NCBI GenBank assembly: GCA_001725255.1
Contig: MEFV01000004.1
Coordinates: forward strand, 1-64,000
Direction: 5' to 3'
Source: Comamonas sp. SCN 67-35
GTDB lineage: Bacteria > Pseudomonadota > Gammaproteobacteria > Burkholderiales > Burkholderiaceae_C
DNA: 64,000 nt
The position numbers and the translations under genes were made by a program. Every line of letters begins with the position of its first letter. The first letter of the stretch is position 1. This document shows positions 1 to 9,346 of this stretch, in pieces. The notes under the pieces were generated by a model, which was given only the letters and a program-made list of their open reading frames with translations, searched no databases and was not told the origin of the DNA.

Positions 1-120
1 TTAAATGAATTATTTAATTGACATTATGAATCGCTCAGAAACATCAAAAAACGTAGCAAACTTGCCCCGTATAACCGACGCTAGCGCCCTCTCCAACTCG
101 GATGGAGTCGCACCGGACAC
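1..120 (+). promoter_or_regulatory. AT-rich leader upstream of the cellulose operon
   Basis: The first 80 bases are far more AT-rich than anything downstream. Positions 1-17 form an inverted repeat (TTAAAT, GAATT spacer, ATTTAA). A perfect -35 hexamer TTGACA lies at 18-23, but no good -10 sits 16-18 bases further on. TATAAC at 70-75 could be a -10, but it lacks a matching -35. The position just before bcsB fits a promoter or operator region for the operon. Assigning exact elements is a guess, and the region may be cut by the window edge. Confidence 0.3.
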
Positions 121-186
121 ATGACGGTACTGCGTTTCCATGCCCTTCCCCGCGCTCTGGCGGACCCCTCCCACTTGAATCCCCCT

Positions 187-2487
187 ATGTCCGCGAAACC
201 CCGTTTTTCGTCGTATACGGCGCGCGCGTGCGCATTGCTTGCCCTGGGAGCACTGTCGCTTCAGGTTCTGGGCCAGGAAACGATGCCCCTTGTCCACGGA
301 ACCTCACAGGCAGGCAGGGCGAGCGGCGGCCCATCGGTGCTGTCGCATTGGAACCCACGCCTGCTCGACCTGGGGCTGGGCGGCCCGTTGCGCCTGCACG
401 GCACGCAGGCCGAGGCCAGTGTCGGCGTTGGCATACGCCGCGACGAGCAGGTCGAGTCGGCGCGGCTGCACCTGCGGTTCACGCTCTCGCCCGCGCTCCT
501 GCCCGCCATTTCGCACCTCAAGGTATCGTTCAACGATCAAGTGATCCAGACCATCGTCCTCCCCAAGGAGCGTCTGGGCCAGCCTCAGGCGGTCGATCTG
601 GACATAGCCCCGGCGTACTTCGCCGACTACAACCGGCTGCAGTTCGAATTCATCGGGCATTACACGCTGGAGTGCGAAGACCTGAACCACACCAGCCTGT
701 GGGCCGAGATCAGCGCCGAGAGCACGCTCGACCTCGGGTTGCGGCGCCTGCCGCTGCGCAGCGACCTGGCGCTTTTGCCGACACCGTTTTTCGATCCGCG
801 CGACAACCGGCAGGTGAATGTGCCCGTGGTCTACGGCGCCACCCCGAGCCTGGGCGAACTCAAGGCCGCAGGCTCGGTGGCCAGCTGGCTGGGCGTGCTG
901 GCCGCCTACCGCGGCAATCGCTTCCAGGTGTTTGAAAACAGCCTGCCGCCGGGCTCGGCCATTGTCATCGCCAGCAACGCCCACCGTCCCGATTTCCTGC
1001 GCGAGCTGGCGCCGGTACAGGAGCCAACCCTGTCGATGATGGCGCACCCCGATCTGCCCGGCGCGCAACTGCTGCTGGTGCTGGGCAAGGACGACGCCCA
1101 GGTCCAGCAGGCCGCCGAAGCATTGGCATTGAACACCGCCGCGCTATCGGGTCAAACGGTACACGTGACCGATCTCAAGCGTGCGCCGCCACGCAAGGCC
1201 TACGATGCACCGCGCTGGATCTCCAGCGAGCGCGCGGTGCCGCTCGGCACGCTGGTCGATCGCCCGTCGCAGCTGCAATTGCACGGCACGCAGCTGCGCG
1301 ACACGGTGCGCATCAACGCCCGCATGGCGCCGGACCTGTTTACCTGGAACGCCAAGGGCATACCGCTGCATCTTCAGTACCGCTACACGCCCACGCCATT
1401 TTCGGATCGCGGCGCGCTCAATGTCGCGCTCAACGGCCAGTTCCTCAAGTCCTATCCGCTTCATGCCAGCGGCGACAGCCAAGGGAAGGTGAACGCGCTG
1501 CTTCCGCTCGTGGGCGATGCGCCGGGACAGACCCGCTCGAACATGACGATCCCCGCCTTCATGGTGGGCGGCGACAACCAGATGGAGTTCACCTTCCAGA
1601 TCCCGCCGGCGGACCTCGGCCGGTGTACCGCCACGCAGCCGGTGCAGCTGCGCGCGGCGCTGGATCCGGAATCGAGCATCGACCTGACCGGGCTCGATCA
1701 CTACATCGCCATGCCCAACCTCGCGGCATTCGCCAACAGCGGCTACCCGTTCACCACGTACGCCGATCTGGCACAAACCGCGATCGTGCTCCCCGACCCA
1801 CCCACGACAGCGGCCGTGCAGACTTATCTCACCGCGGTCGCACGCATGGCGTCGTCCACCGGCTACGCGGGCACGCGCTTCATCCTGCTGTCACCCGGGC
1901 AGATCGACCAGGCCAGGAATCGCGACATCCTCGTCATCGCCCATGGCAGCGACAGCGGGTTGCTGCACCAATGGAAGGCCGACATGCCTGCGGTGCTCGC
2001 CGCCGGCAAACGCTCGGTGCAGCCGCTGGAGCGCGCGCTGAACCAGTTCTCGGAGCTGTTCCGCATGCCCGAAGGCGCGCCCACCCAGCCGGGCGAAGGC
2101 GCCACCGTCCTGCAGGGAGACGGGCCGCTGGCGGCCATCGTGGGGCTGCAGTCGCCGCTGGCTTCAGGGCGCAGCGTCATCGCGCTCACCGCCACCGATC
2201 CGGATGCCATGCGCCTGATCAGCCGCAGCCTCAACGATGGTGCGAAGGTCGAGCAGGTGCACGGTGACCTGAGCCTGCTCAGGGGCAACACGATCGAGAG
2301 TTACCGCATCAACCCCGTCTACTACATCGGCGACCTGCCCTGGTACAAGCGCCTGTGGTTTCAACTGCACAGCCATCCGCTGCTGCTCGCACTGCTGGGG
2401 GTCCTTGCGGGCCTGGTATTGACACTCCTGGTGTACGGCGCCCTGCGAGCCCTGGCACGGCAACGCCTGGAAGGCCGCGATGCCTGA
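187..2487 (+). CDS. bcsB: Cellulose synthase regulatory/accessory subunit BcsB
   Basis: BcsB is the periplasmic partner of BcsA. It is anchored by one C-terminal membrane helix and passes the growing glucan across the periplasm. The ATG at 187 starts a clear signal peptide (basic start, then a leucine/alanine core ending near residue 30, VLGQ). An upstream in-frame ATG at 121 has a GGAG 13 bases before it and would add 22 residues, so it remains possible. The protein has the two jelly-roll/flavodoxin-like repeats expected of the family, and ends with a hydrophobic helix (LLLALLGVLAGLVLTLLVYG) plus a short basic tail that would sit against BcsA. Length (766 residues) matches the family (E. coli 779). 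Its stop overlaps the bcsZ start by 8 bases, so it heads a tightly coupled operon. It precedes bcsZ here rather than following bcsA. Confidence 0.93.
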   Translation: MSAKPRFSSYTARACALLALGALSLQVLGQETMPLVHGTSQAGRASGGPSVLSHWNPRLLDLGLGGPLRLHGTQAEASVGVGIRRDEQVESARLHLRFTLSPALLPAISHLKVSFNDQVIQTIVLPKERLGQPQAVDLDIAPAYFADYNRLQFEFIGHYTLECEDLNHTSLWAEISAESTLDLGLRRLPLRSDLALLPTPFFDPRDNRQVNVPVVYGATPSLGELKAAGSVASWLGVLAAYRGNRFQVFENSLPPGSAIVIASNAHRPDFLRELAPVQEPTLSMMAHPDLPGAQLLLVLGKDDAQVQQAAEALALNTAALSGQTVHVTDLKRAPPRKAYDAPRWISSERAVPLGTLVDRPSQLQLHGTQLRDTVRINARMAPDLFTWNAKGIPLHLQYRYTPTPFSDRGALNVALNGQFLKSYPLHASGDSQGKVNALLPLVGDAPGQTRSNMTIPAFMVGGDNQMEFTFQIPPADLGRCTATQPVQLRAALDPESSIDLTGLDHYIAMPNLAAFANSGYPFTTYADLAQTAIVLPDPPTTAAVQTYLTAVARMASSTGYAGTRFILLSPGQIDQARNRDILVIAHGSDSGLLHQWKADMPAVLAAGKRSVQPLERALNQFSELFRMPEGAPTQPGEGATVLQGDGPLAAIVGLQSPLASGRSVIALTATDPDAMRLISRSLNDGAKVEQVHGDLSLLRGNTIESYRINPVYYIGDLPWYKRLWFQLHSHPLLLALLGVLAGLVLTLLVYGALRALARQRLEGRDA

Positions 2488-3646
2488 GGCGGGGGTCGGT
2501 GACGCCGCGCGGCGCAACCTGCTCCAAGGCGCCTTGCTGCTGATCGGCGGAGCACTCCCCGCCTGGACGCAGGCGCGGCAGGAAAGGCCGGGCGCCTCGG
2601 CGTGGTCGGCGTGGGACAACTTCGCTCGCCAGTTCATGCAGGCCGACGGCCGTATCGTGGCCAACAGCGAAGGCCAGACACATTCCGAGGCGCAGAGCTA
2701 TGCCTTGATGTTCGCGCTGATCGCCAATGACCGCGCCCGCTTCGAACTCGTCCTGCGCTGGACCGAAGACAACCTGTGCGCAGGCGATCTGACCGCGCGG
2801 CTGCCCGCCTGGCTCTGGGGCAGGCAAGCCACCGGCCAATGGGGCGTGGTCGATCCCAATGCGGCATCGGATGCGGACCTGTGGATCGCCTACGCCCTTG
2901 CGCAGGCTGGCCGGTTGTGGGACGTCCGCCGTTACCGCGCGCTCGCCACAGTGCTTGCCGAACGCATCGTGAACGAGGAAACGGCCGTGCTGCCCGGTCT
3001 CGGTCTGACTCTTCTGCCCGGTCCCCGGGGATTCATCAAGGAGGCCGACAAGCGTTGGCGTCTCAATCCCAGCTACATGCCACTGCAGGTGCTGCATGGC
3101 CTGGCGCAGGCCACCGCGGAACCTGCCTGGAAGAGCCTGAGCGCCAGCGCCCGGCGCGTCATCATCGAGTCGGCGCCACGCGGCTTCGCTCCCGACTGGG
3201 TGCAGTACCTGGCAGACCAGGGTTTCGAGCCGGACCATGATGGAGAACGCCCGGCCGAAGGCTCGTACAACGCGATCCGCGTCTACCTGTGGGCAGGCAT
3301 GCTGGGCGCCGAGGACGCGGCTCGTGCGCCGCTGCTGCGCGCGCTCTCGCCGATGGTGCGCTGCGTCTCGGAACTGGGCTACCCGCCCGAAGCCGTCGAT
3401 AGCGTCACGGGTGCCGTGCGGGGCACTGCCGAAGCGGGTTTTTCCGCCGCGCTATTGCCGCTGCTGCAAGCCAGCGGCGCACGAGAGGCCCTGCAGGAGC
3501 AGCAACGGCGCCTGCAGACGCAGCCGCCCGGCAAGGACGCGTATTACCAGCAATGCCTGCTGCTTTTCGGCGAAGGATGGATGCAGGGCGCCTACCGGTT
3601 CGAGGCCGATGGCCGACTTTCCGTGAAATGGAGAGGCGCCGCATGA
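2480..3646 (+). CDS. bcsZ: Periplasmic endo-1,4-beta-glucanase, GH8 family (BcsZ), with altered catalytic base
   Basis: BcsZ trims cellulose in the periplasm and affects yield and fibre quality. The 388-residue protein starts with a Tat- or Sec-like leader (RRNLLQGALLLIGG). GH8 hallmarks are clear: a SEAQSY segment carrying the presumed general acid Glu70 (E. coli Glu55), an LPAWLWG motif, NAASDADLWIAYAL, and a C-terminal FSAALLPLL/DAYY block. Where the E. coli enzyme has its general base Asp243 in SYDAIRVY, this protein reads SYNAIRVY with Asn264 (codon AAC at 3269-3271). Either the enzyme is weak or inactive, or another residue serves as base, as in the GH8 subgroup with Asn at this position. 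It overlaps bcsB by 8 bases and bcsC by 4. Confidence 0.92.
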   Translation: MPEAGVGDAARRNLLQGALLLIGGALPAWTQARQERPGASAWSAWDNFARQFMQADGRIVANSEGQTHSEAQSYALMFALIANDRARFELVLRWTEDNLCAGDLTARLPAWLWGRQATGQWGVVDPNAASDADLWIAYALAQAGRLWDVRRYRALATVLAERIVNEETAVLPGLGLTLLPGPRGFIKEADKRWRLNPSYMPLQVLHGLAQATAEPAWKSLSASARRVIIESAPRGFAPDWVQYLADQGFEPDHDGERPAEGSYNAIRVYLWAGMLGAEDAARAPLLRALSPMVRCVSELGYPPEAVDSVTGAVRGTAEAGFSAALLPLLQASGAREALQEQQRRLQTQPPGKDAYYQQCLLLFGEGWMQGAYRFEADGRLSVKWRGAA

Positions 3647-6600
3647 GGTGCAGGAGAAGCTGGGCGCCGCTCGTGGTGACGCTGGGCCTGCTGGCGGGTA
3701 CTGCCGCGCTGGCGCAGACGGAAAGCCTCTCCGACGTCCAGCGCGACCTGCTGCGCAACACCCGCAGCTGGATCGAGCGCGGGCGTCTCGACCTGGCGCG
3801 CCAGACCGTGGAAAAACTGCTGACCATCAGCCCGGACATGCCACAGGCACTGGCCGAACTCGGCAACCTGGCGCTGCAGGAACACCAGCCGCAGGAGGCT
3901 CAGCGCCTGCTCGATCGATTGCGCCAAATCGATCCACAGGCACAGGCCACGCGCGATTTGCAGACGCTGGTCAGGGTCCATGGGCAAGGCCAGGAGCAAC
4001 TGGCACGCATGCGCCTGCTGGCGCGTGCCGGGCGCCAGCAGGAGGCCGCCAAGGTCGCGCGCGAGCTCTTTCCCGACGGCCCTCCTGAAACCGGCGTGCT
4101 CGGCCTCGAGTACTACCGCATCGTCGCGGCGGCGGATGCCCACGGCGGGACCGGGACCGGCAGCGCGTTGCAAGACCTCGCCACACGCACCGATGATCCC
4201 AACTACCGCCTGATCGAGCTTGAAGCGCGGCAGGCGCAAAACGCACCGGCGCCGGCGCTCGCTCTGGCGCTGCAGCAGCTTGCGCAGGTGCCCGGCGTGG
4301 ATCAGCAGCGCCTGCGTGACCTGTGGCGCCGGGTACTCGAGCGTGTGCCAACCAACACGACGGGGCTGGCCCACCTTCAAGCCTATCTGCAACGCTACCC
4401 CGGCGATACCGATATTGCGCAGCTGCTCGCCACCCGGCGCACGGCCCTGGCACGCGCCGAACGCTGGGCGCATGACCCGGCACGGCTGGCCCTGGTGGCC
4501 GCGCAGAAGGCGCTGGATACCAACGATCTGCCGCGCGCCAAAGACCGGCTTCAAGCCGCGCTCGCGCTGCGACCCCAGGATGCCGATGCGCTGGGCCTGC
4601 TCGGACTGGTACGCCTGCGAGAGGCGAACTACGACGAGGCGCGACAGTTATTCGCCAACGCCGCGAGCAGCACGAAACTGCAGAAGTGGCGTGATCTGGA
4701 ATTGACCGCGCAGTTGTGGGGCCTGATACAAAAGGCCGGCAAGGAGCGTGATGCGGGCCGGCTCGCCGTCGCGGCCGATCTCGCCACGCAGGCGCTGCAC
4801 ATGCAGCCGAACAACCCCGAGGCACTCGTCACTCTCGCGCAGATCCGTGTCCTGCAAGGGCGGGACGTACAGGCCCAGCCGCTCTTTGAGCAGGCACTGG
4901 CCGCACAGCCGGGGCACCCCGGCGCGTTGCGCGGCCTGGTCGCCCTGGCTCTGCGCGCCCACCGCCATGACGCGGCACTCACGCTGCTGGCCGCGCCCAC
5001 CGCCGACGACGGCGAACGCGCGCTGCGTACCGAGCTGCGCGCCAGCGTGCTTGCCGCACAGGCCGATGAGCAACTGGTCGGTGCCCACCTGGGGCCTGCC
5101 CTGCGCCTGCTGGAAGACGCCGTCGCCCTTTCCCCTGAAGACCCCTGGCTGCGCCACCGCCTGGCACGCGTGTATCTGCAACTGCACCAGCCCAGGGAAG
5201 CGCTGAACGTCATGGACGAAGGCGTGGCACTTGTCGGCTCGGACGCCGACATGCGTTTCGCGCGCGCGCTGATCCGCAGCGCCGCGAACGACGATGCGGG
5301 CGCCCTGCGAGACCTGCAGCGCATCGCCTCCGCGCAGCGCAGCGAGGGCATGCGCTCGCTGCTGCAGTCCGCGTCGGTGCGTGCCAGCGTGGCCGAGGCC
5401 ACGGGCGCCGCCGCAGACGCGCAACGACTGCTGACGCGCGCCGAACACGAAGCGGGTGACGACGCACAACTGCTGTGGATCGTCGCCAACGCCTGGTTCG
5501 CACGGGCCGAGCCAACGCACGGCGTCGCTGTATTCGACCGCCTGGCCGCGCGCAAGGGCGGCCAGGCGCAACTGCCCGCGCAGGCGAGACTCGACCATGC
5601 CGCGCTCCTCTCACGCGCGCGCATGGACGAGCGTCTGGGCCAAATGCTGCCCGTGCTGCAGGCAGCGTCCGATTGGGACGCGGCTCAGGCACGGCGCCTG
5701 GCGCAGCTGAACGCCGAGTACCTGCAGCGCCTCATCAAGGCCCGCATGGCCGCCGGCGACCGGGCCGAAGCCCGGGAACTGGCGCAGGCTCCGTTGTGGG
5801 GCACGCAGCACCTTGCGCCGGGTGAAGCCGACCTGGCACGGGGGCGCTTGCGGATGGCGGCCGAAGACTGGAGCGGCGCGGAACAGGCGCTGAATACCGC
5901 ACTCGTCCTCCAGCCGGACCACAGCGAGGTGCATCTGGCGCTGGGCAACACCCTGTCGCGCCTGGGCCGGCGCGACGAGGCCTACACACAGGCGCTGTGG
6001 CTGGGCACCCATGTGCCAACGAGCGAACGCGACGACCAGCTTGCGCTCCTGCGACTGCTGCAGCGCATCCCCGCGACGGAGGCCGCGCGCACCCTGACGA
6101 CGCGCCTGCTGCAGGCATATCCGAACGACACGCAGGTGCTGCTGCATGCGGCCCGACTCGAGCGCTCGGAGGACCGCTACGCGCAGGCTCTGGCCTATTT
6201 TCGCCAGGCACAGGAGCAAGACGGCAACGCGCAGGAAACGAAAGCCGACATTGCCAGGGGCATCGAGGCCATCCAGGCGCGCCGTCGCTCCTGGATCGAG
6301 ACTGGCTTGGTGCGCATCTCCAAGTCCTCGACCGAAGGCATCTCCTCGCTGCACGGCTACGAGCTGCCGATGGTGGCGTGGATTCCCAGGGGCTACGACG
6401 GCAACTACTTTCTGCATGTGGACCGTGTGCAGCTCGACGCCGGCGCCCTGCCGTCGGCGCAGGCAGACGCGCTGCAATACGGGCAGGTTGCCGCCTGGCC
6501 CGCGAGCGACTATCCGGGCGCTCCGGGTACGCCACGCGGGCAGGGAACCAACCTGGGATTCGGCTATCGCGGCGCTGGCCTCGAGTGGGACATCGGCGCC

Positions 6601-7413
6601 ATCGGCCTGGGCATGCCCGTGACCAATCTGGTCGGCGGCGTGTCGCATGGCGAGTGGCGCGAGGATGGAAACTACCGCGTGGAATTCTCGCGCCGCCCCC
6701 TCACGGGCAGCCTGCTGTCCTACGCTGGCGCGCGTGATCCGATCAGCGGCCAGATCTGGGGCGGCGTCGTCGCCACCGGCGTGTCCGGGCGCATCGGACG
6801 CCCGTTCGGCCTCTACAACGCTTCACTGTCCGCAGGCTATGCCCTGCTGCAGGGCAAGAACGTGGAAAACAACACCCGGTTGCAGCTGCGCGCCGCCATC
6901 GACCGCGACGTCTGGCACGGCACCCACGGCAGCGTCAACGTCGGCCTCACCCTGTCGCTGTGGCACTATGCAAAGGACCTTTCCGAATACAGCTGGGGCC
7001 ACGGCGGCTATTACAGCCCGCGCCACTATGCTTCGGTCGGCCTGCCCATCGAATGGGGTGGACGCCATGGGAAATTCACCTGGCTGCTGCGCGGCGCGCT
7101 CTCGTTTTCACGCAGCTCCAGCGGGGCAAGCGACTATTTTCCCGGCAACGCGGCGCTGCAGGCGCAGGCGCAGAGCCTCGGAAACGGCCCCGTCCATGCC
7201 GCCAGCGCCAGCTCGGGATTCGGTCGCTCGTTGCGCGGTGTCATCGAATATCAGGCCGCGCCCAACCTGACCCTGGGCGCGCAGCTCTCGCTCGACCGAT
7301 CCGCCTACTACGCGCCCACCACCGCACTCGTGTATCTGCGCTGGCTTCTCGGCCCGGCGCAACCACCGCAGACCGACCGGCCACGCCCGGTGCAACCGTA
7401 TTCGGACTTCTGA
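3643..7413 (+). CDS. bcsC: Cellulose outer-membrane export protein BcsC
   Basis: BcsC forms the outer-membrane pore for cellulose, carried on a long periplasmic TPR scaffold. The ATG at 3643 overlaps the bcsZ stop (ATGA) and begins a signal peptide (MRCRRSWAPLVV, cleavage near ALAQ, residue 24). Most of the first 900 residues are TPR-type helical repeats rich in Ala, Leu and Gln. The last 340 or so residues carry a beta-barrel with alternating aromatic strands, starting after the RRRSWIETGLVRISKSS region. Length is 1256 residues, slightly above E. coli (1157). The frame stays open upstream to 3553, but that part lies inside bcsZ and lacks a signal peptide, so I rejected the longer start. Confidence 0.93.
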   Translation: MRCRRSWAPLVVTLGLLAGTAALAQTESLSDVQRDLLRNTRSWIERGRLDLARQTVEKLLTISPDMPQALAELGNLALQEHQPQEAQRLLDRLRQIDPQAQATRDLQTLVRVHGQGQEQLARMRLLARAGRQQEAAKVARELFPDGPPETGVLGLEYYRIVAAADAHGGTGTGSALQDLATRTDDPNYRLIELEARQAQNAPAPALALALQQLAQVPGVDQQRLRDLWRRVLERVPTNTTGLAHLQAYLQRYPGDTDIAQLLATRRTALARAERWAHDPARLALVAAQKALDTNDLPRAKDRLQAALALRPQDADALGLLGLVRLREANYDEARQLFANAASSTKLQKWRDLELTAQLWGLIQKAGKERDAGRLAVAADLATQALHMQPNNPEALVTLAQIRVLQGRDVQAQPLFEQALAAQPGHPGALRGLVALALRAHRHDAALTLLAAPTADDGERALRTELRASVLAAQADEQLVGAHLGPALRLLEDAVALSPEDPWLRHRLARVYLQLHQPREALNVMDEGVALVGSDADMRFARALIRSAANDDAGALRDLQRIASAQRSEGMRSLLQSASVRASVAEATGAAADAQRLLTRAEHEAGDDAQLLWIVANAWFARAEPTHGVAVFDRLAARKGGQAQLPAQARLDHAALLSRARMDERLGQMLPVLQAASDWDAAQARRLAQLNAEYLQRLIKARMAAGDRAEARELAQAPLWGTQHLAPGEADLARGRLRMAAEDWSGAEQALNTALVLQPDHSEVHLALGNTLSRLGRRDEAYTQALWLGTHVPTSERDDQLALLRLLQRIPATEAARTLTTRLLQAYPNDTQVLLHAARLERSEDRYAQALAYFRQAQEQDGNAQETKADIARGIEAIQARRRSWIETGLVRISKSSTEGISSLHGYELPMVAWIPRGYDGNYFLHVDRVQLDAGALPSAQADALQYGQVAAWPASDYPGAPGTPRGQGTNLGFGYRGAGLEWDIGAIGLGMPVTNLVGGVSHGEWREDGNYRVEFSRRPLTGSLLSYAGARDPISGQIWGGVVATGVSGRIGRPFGLYNASLSAGYALLQGKNVENNTRLQLRAAIDRDVWHGTHGSVNVGLTLSLWHYAKDLSEYSWGHGGYYSPRHYASVGLPIEWGGRHGKFTWLLRGALSFSRSSSGASDYFPGNAALQAQAQSLGNGPVHAASASSGFGRSLRGVIEYQAAPNLTLGAQLSLDRSAYYAPTTALVYLRWLLGPAQPPQTDRPRPVQPYSDF

Positions 7414-7414
7414 C

Positions 7415-9196
7415 ATGGCCGCATCGTCTTCCCTTGTCACCTTTGTGCGCAGTCAGTTGCAGTCCCTCGGGGACGACCTGCGCCGACACCCCAGGCGTCC
7501 GGCACGGCCCGCCACACTGGGCATTCGCCATCTGCCCGAGGATATTGGCCAATTGCCCATCGGCTCGCCCGCACTGTTGCTGGCGCAGGACGAGGCAAGC
7601 GCCAGGCAATGGGCGCCCATGATCATCATGGAACTGCTGGCCTGTGGCCCGGTCCTGCTGCTGGCGGCCCGCGCGCAGGACGTCGACGCGCTCTGGGAAC
7701 ACATCCCGCTGCGCCAGGCCTACGACGCCGGGCGACTGCGCGTGGCACTTTTTCCACCGCCCGCCCAGGCACGGTTGCGCCGCGACGGTCTGATGCACTG
7801 GACCGAAGAACTGCGCCGCTCGGGTCTGACGGCAGGGGCCAGCCTGTGCCTGCTGGACGCACGCGCGCTGCTGTCCGGGGCTTCCATGACCGAATTGCGG
7901 CGTCTTGGAGCGCAACTGCACCGATTTGCATCCCGCCGGTCATGGCCTGTCGTGCTGCTGCTGCCACTGGTGCAAGCCATGGATGACGCCCCATACACGG
8001 GAGGCGCGCGGTTGGCGGCCACGGCGCGCTCGGGCACGCTGGGCATCAGCCACATCGCCACTCTGGCAAAGGAACCGAACGGGTCGGTGCTGACATTGCA
8101 CAGCTGGGACGGCGCGCAGGGCGCGGTGTTTCACATGCGCTACGCCCTGCAGGAGGATGCTGGTGGGCTGGCATACGCCGGCAGCTGTTCCCAGGGCGAA
8201 GAGCCGACGCTGATTCAGGCACCGGACATGGACCTCGTCTACGCGACACAGGCCTGCCTTCCGCCATCGTTCGAGCCGCCGGCGAACTGGACCATCGTGT
8301 CGACGTGGGATGAACTGGAACAGACTGCGCGCCATGCAGTGGGGGCGACGGCACTGCTCGACGCGGGAGAGCCGCAGCAGTTCGATGCGCTGGGCGCGCT
8401 GGTGCACCGCCTGCGCAGCAGCTGCCCGTCCAGCCTGAAAATCATCGTGCGCGAAACAACAGGCAAGCTGCGCGCCCACAGCGAGCAGGCCTTGCTGCAC
8501 CTGGGTGCCACCACCGTGGCCTACCGCGAGCTCGGGTTTGCACGTCTGATGCGCCTCGTCGAGGCAAGCCGTCAGATCGTGCATGCACAGCCGCCCGCGC
8601 AGGATCTGGAGCGCACCCTCGAAGCCTTCCGACCCGCACCCATGCGCGGCTACCTGGCCCCGGTGGCTTTCGAGCGTGCCGTGCGCACGGTGTACGAACG
8701 CCGGGGCGCGGTCCAGCTCGCACACACGCTGGTGCATCTGCAATTGCTGCCACGCGTGGCGCATCTGGATGCACTGCGATCATGCCGGGTGCTGCGCGAT
8801 GGCGATCTGGTCAGTGCCGACGCCTCCGGCATCTGGGTTTTCCTTTTTGCCTGCAGTGCGCCGGACGTGCCGCAGACCCTGAGCCACATGTTCACGCTGG
8901 CGCTGGAACAACTCTTTTCGGCGCAGGTCATCGACAGCACCGAGTCCGGCATCGCGGCCGTTCTGCAGAGACTGCGCGCACAGGCGCCGGGCCTTCCCGA
9001 CTACGGCGGCGGGCTGACCACGGCAATCGCGTCGACCGCAGTGCCACGGCCGGCCACACCCGAGCCGCCGCCAACGACCGCTCCTGTCCTGAAAACGGCG
9101 CGTGCCGAGGATCAGGAACTCCCCGGCGCGCCACGTGTGCACGCGCGCCCCATTGCACGCCGTGGCGCGGCGGCAAGCTTGCAGGTGACCCCATGA
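7415..9196 (+). CDS. bcsE: c-di-GMP-binding cellulose biosynthesis protein BcsE
   Basis: BcsE is a cytosolic c-di-GMP sensor that binds the Bcs inner-membrane complex and stimulates cellulose output in type II systems. The 593-residue protein has a degenerate P-loop/receiver-like first half and a C-terminal GIL domain. The key GIL motif is visible as RDGD (residues 461-464), followed by the expected hydrophobic strand IWVFLFAC. This corresponds to the RxGD c-di-GMP site of E. coli BcsE. The last 80 residues are a Pro/Arg-rich tail with no evident fold. The ATG is one base after the bcsC stop, and the stop overlaps the bcsF start (ATGA). In E. coli bcsE lies in a separate divergent operon; here it is in line with the synthase genes. 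Confidence 0.85.
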   Translation: MAASSSLVTFVRSQLQSLGDDLRRHPRRPARPATLGIRHLPEDIGQLPIGSPALLLAQDEASARQWAPMIIMELLACGPVLLLAARAQDVDALWEHIPLRQAYDAGRLRVALFPPPAQARLRRDGLMHWTEELRRSGLTAGASLCLLDARALLSGASMTELRRLGAQLHRFASRRSWPVVLLLPLVQAMDDAPYTGGARLAATARSGTLGISHIATLAKEPNGSVLTLHSWDGAQGAVFHMRYALQEDAGGLAYAGSCSQGEEPTLIQAPDMDLVYATQACLPPSFEPPANWTIVSTWDELEQTARHAVGATALLDAGEPQQFDALGALVHRLRSSCPSSLKIIVRETTGKLRAHSEQALLHLGATTVAYRELGFARLMRLVEASRQIVHAQPPAQDLERTLEAFRPAPMRGYLAPVAFERAVRTVYERRGAVQLAHTLVHLQLLPRVAHLDALRSCRVLRDGDLVSADASGIWVFLFACSAPDVPQTLSHMFTLALEQLFSAQVIDSTESGIAAVLQRLRAQAPGLPDYGGGLTTAIASTAVPRPATPEPPPTTAPVLKTARAEDQELPGAPRVHARPIARRGAAASLQVTP

Positions 9197-9345
9197 GCTG
9201 GATCGACTGGGTACTGAGCGTGAGTCTCGGCATTGTTTGCGGTGCCCTGGCATGGCACTTCGGGCTTTCGGCGGCGTTGCGGCGCTCGCCCCGCTATCTG
9301 CAGCCTTATCGCGCTCCGCACAGTGCCGCGCGCAAGGAGGACTGA
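9193..9345 (+). CDS. bcsF: Small membrane protein BcsF
   Basis: This 50-residue protein starts at an ATG that overlaps the bcsE stop by four bases. It has one N-terminal membrane helix (IDWVLSVSLGIVCGALAWHF) followed by a short basic tail (RRSPRYLQPYR). E. coli BcsF is a similar single-pass peptide that brings BcsE to the membrane complex. Assignment rests on size, topology and position between bcsE and bcsQ, because the sequence is too short for firm homology by eye. A strong AAGGAGG sequence just before its stop serves the next gene. Confidence 0.75.
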   Translation: MSWIDWVLSVSLGIVCGALAWHFGLSAALRRSPRYLQPYRAPHSAARKED

Positions 9346-9346
9346 C

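Noticed and set aside
3553..3642. Longer N-terminus for BcsC
   Set aside because: The upstream frame lies inside bcsZ and lacks a signal peptide, while the ATG at 3643 overlaps the bcsZ stop and begins a typical leader.
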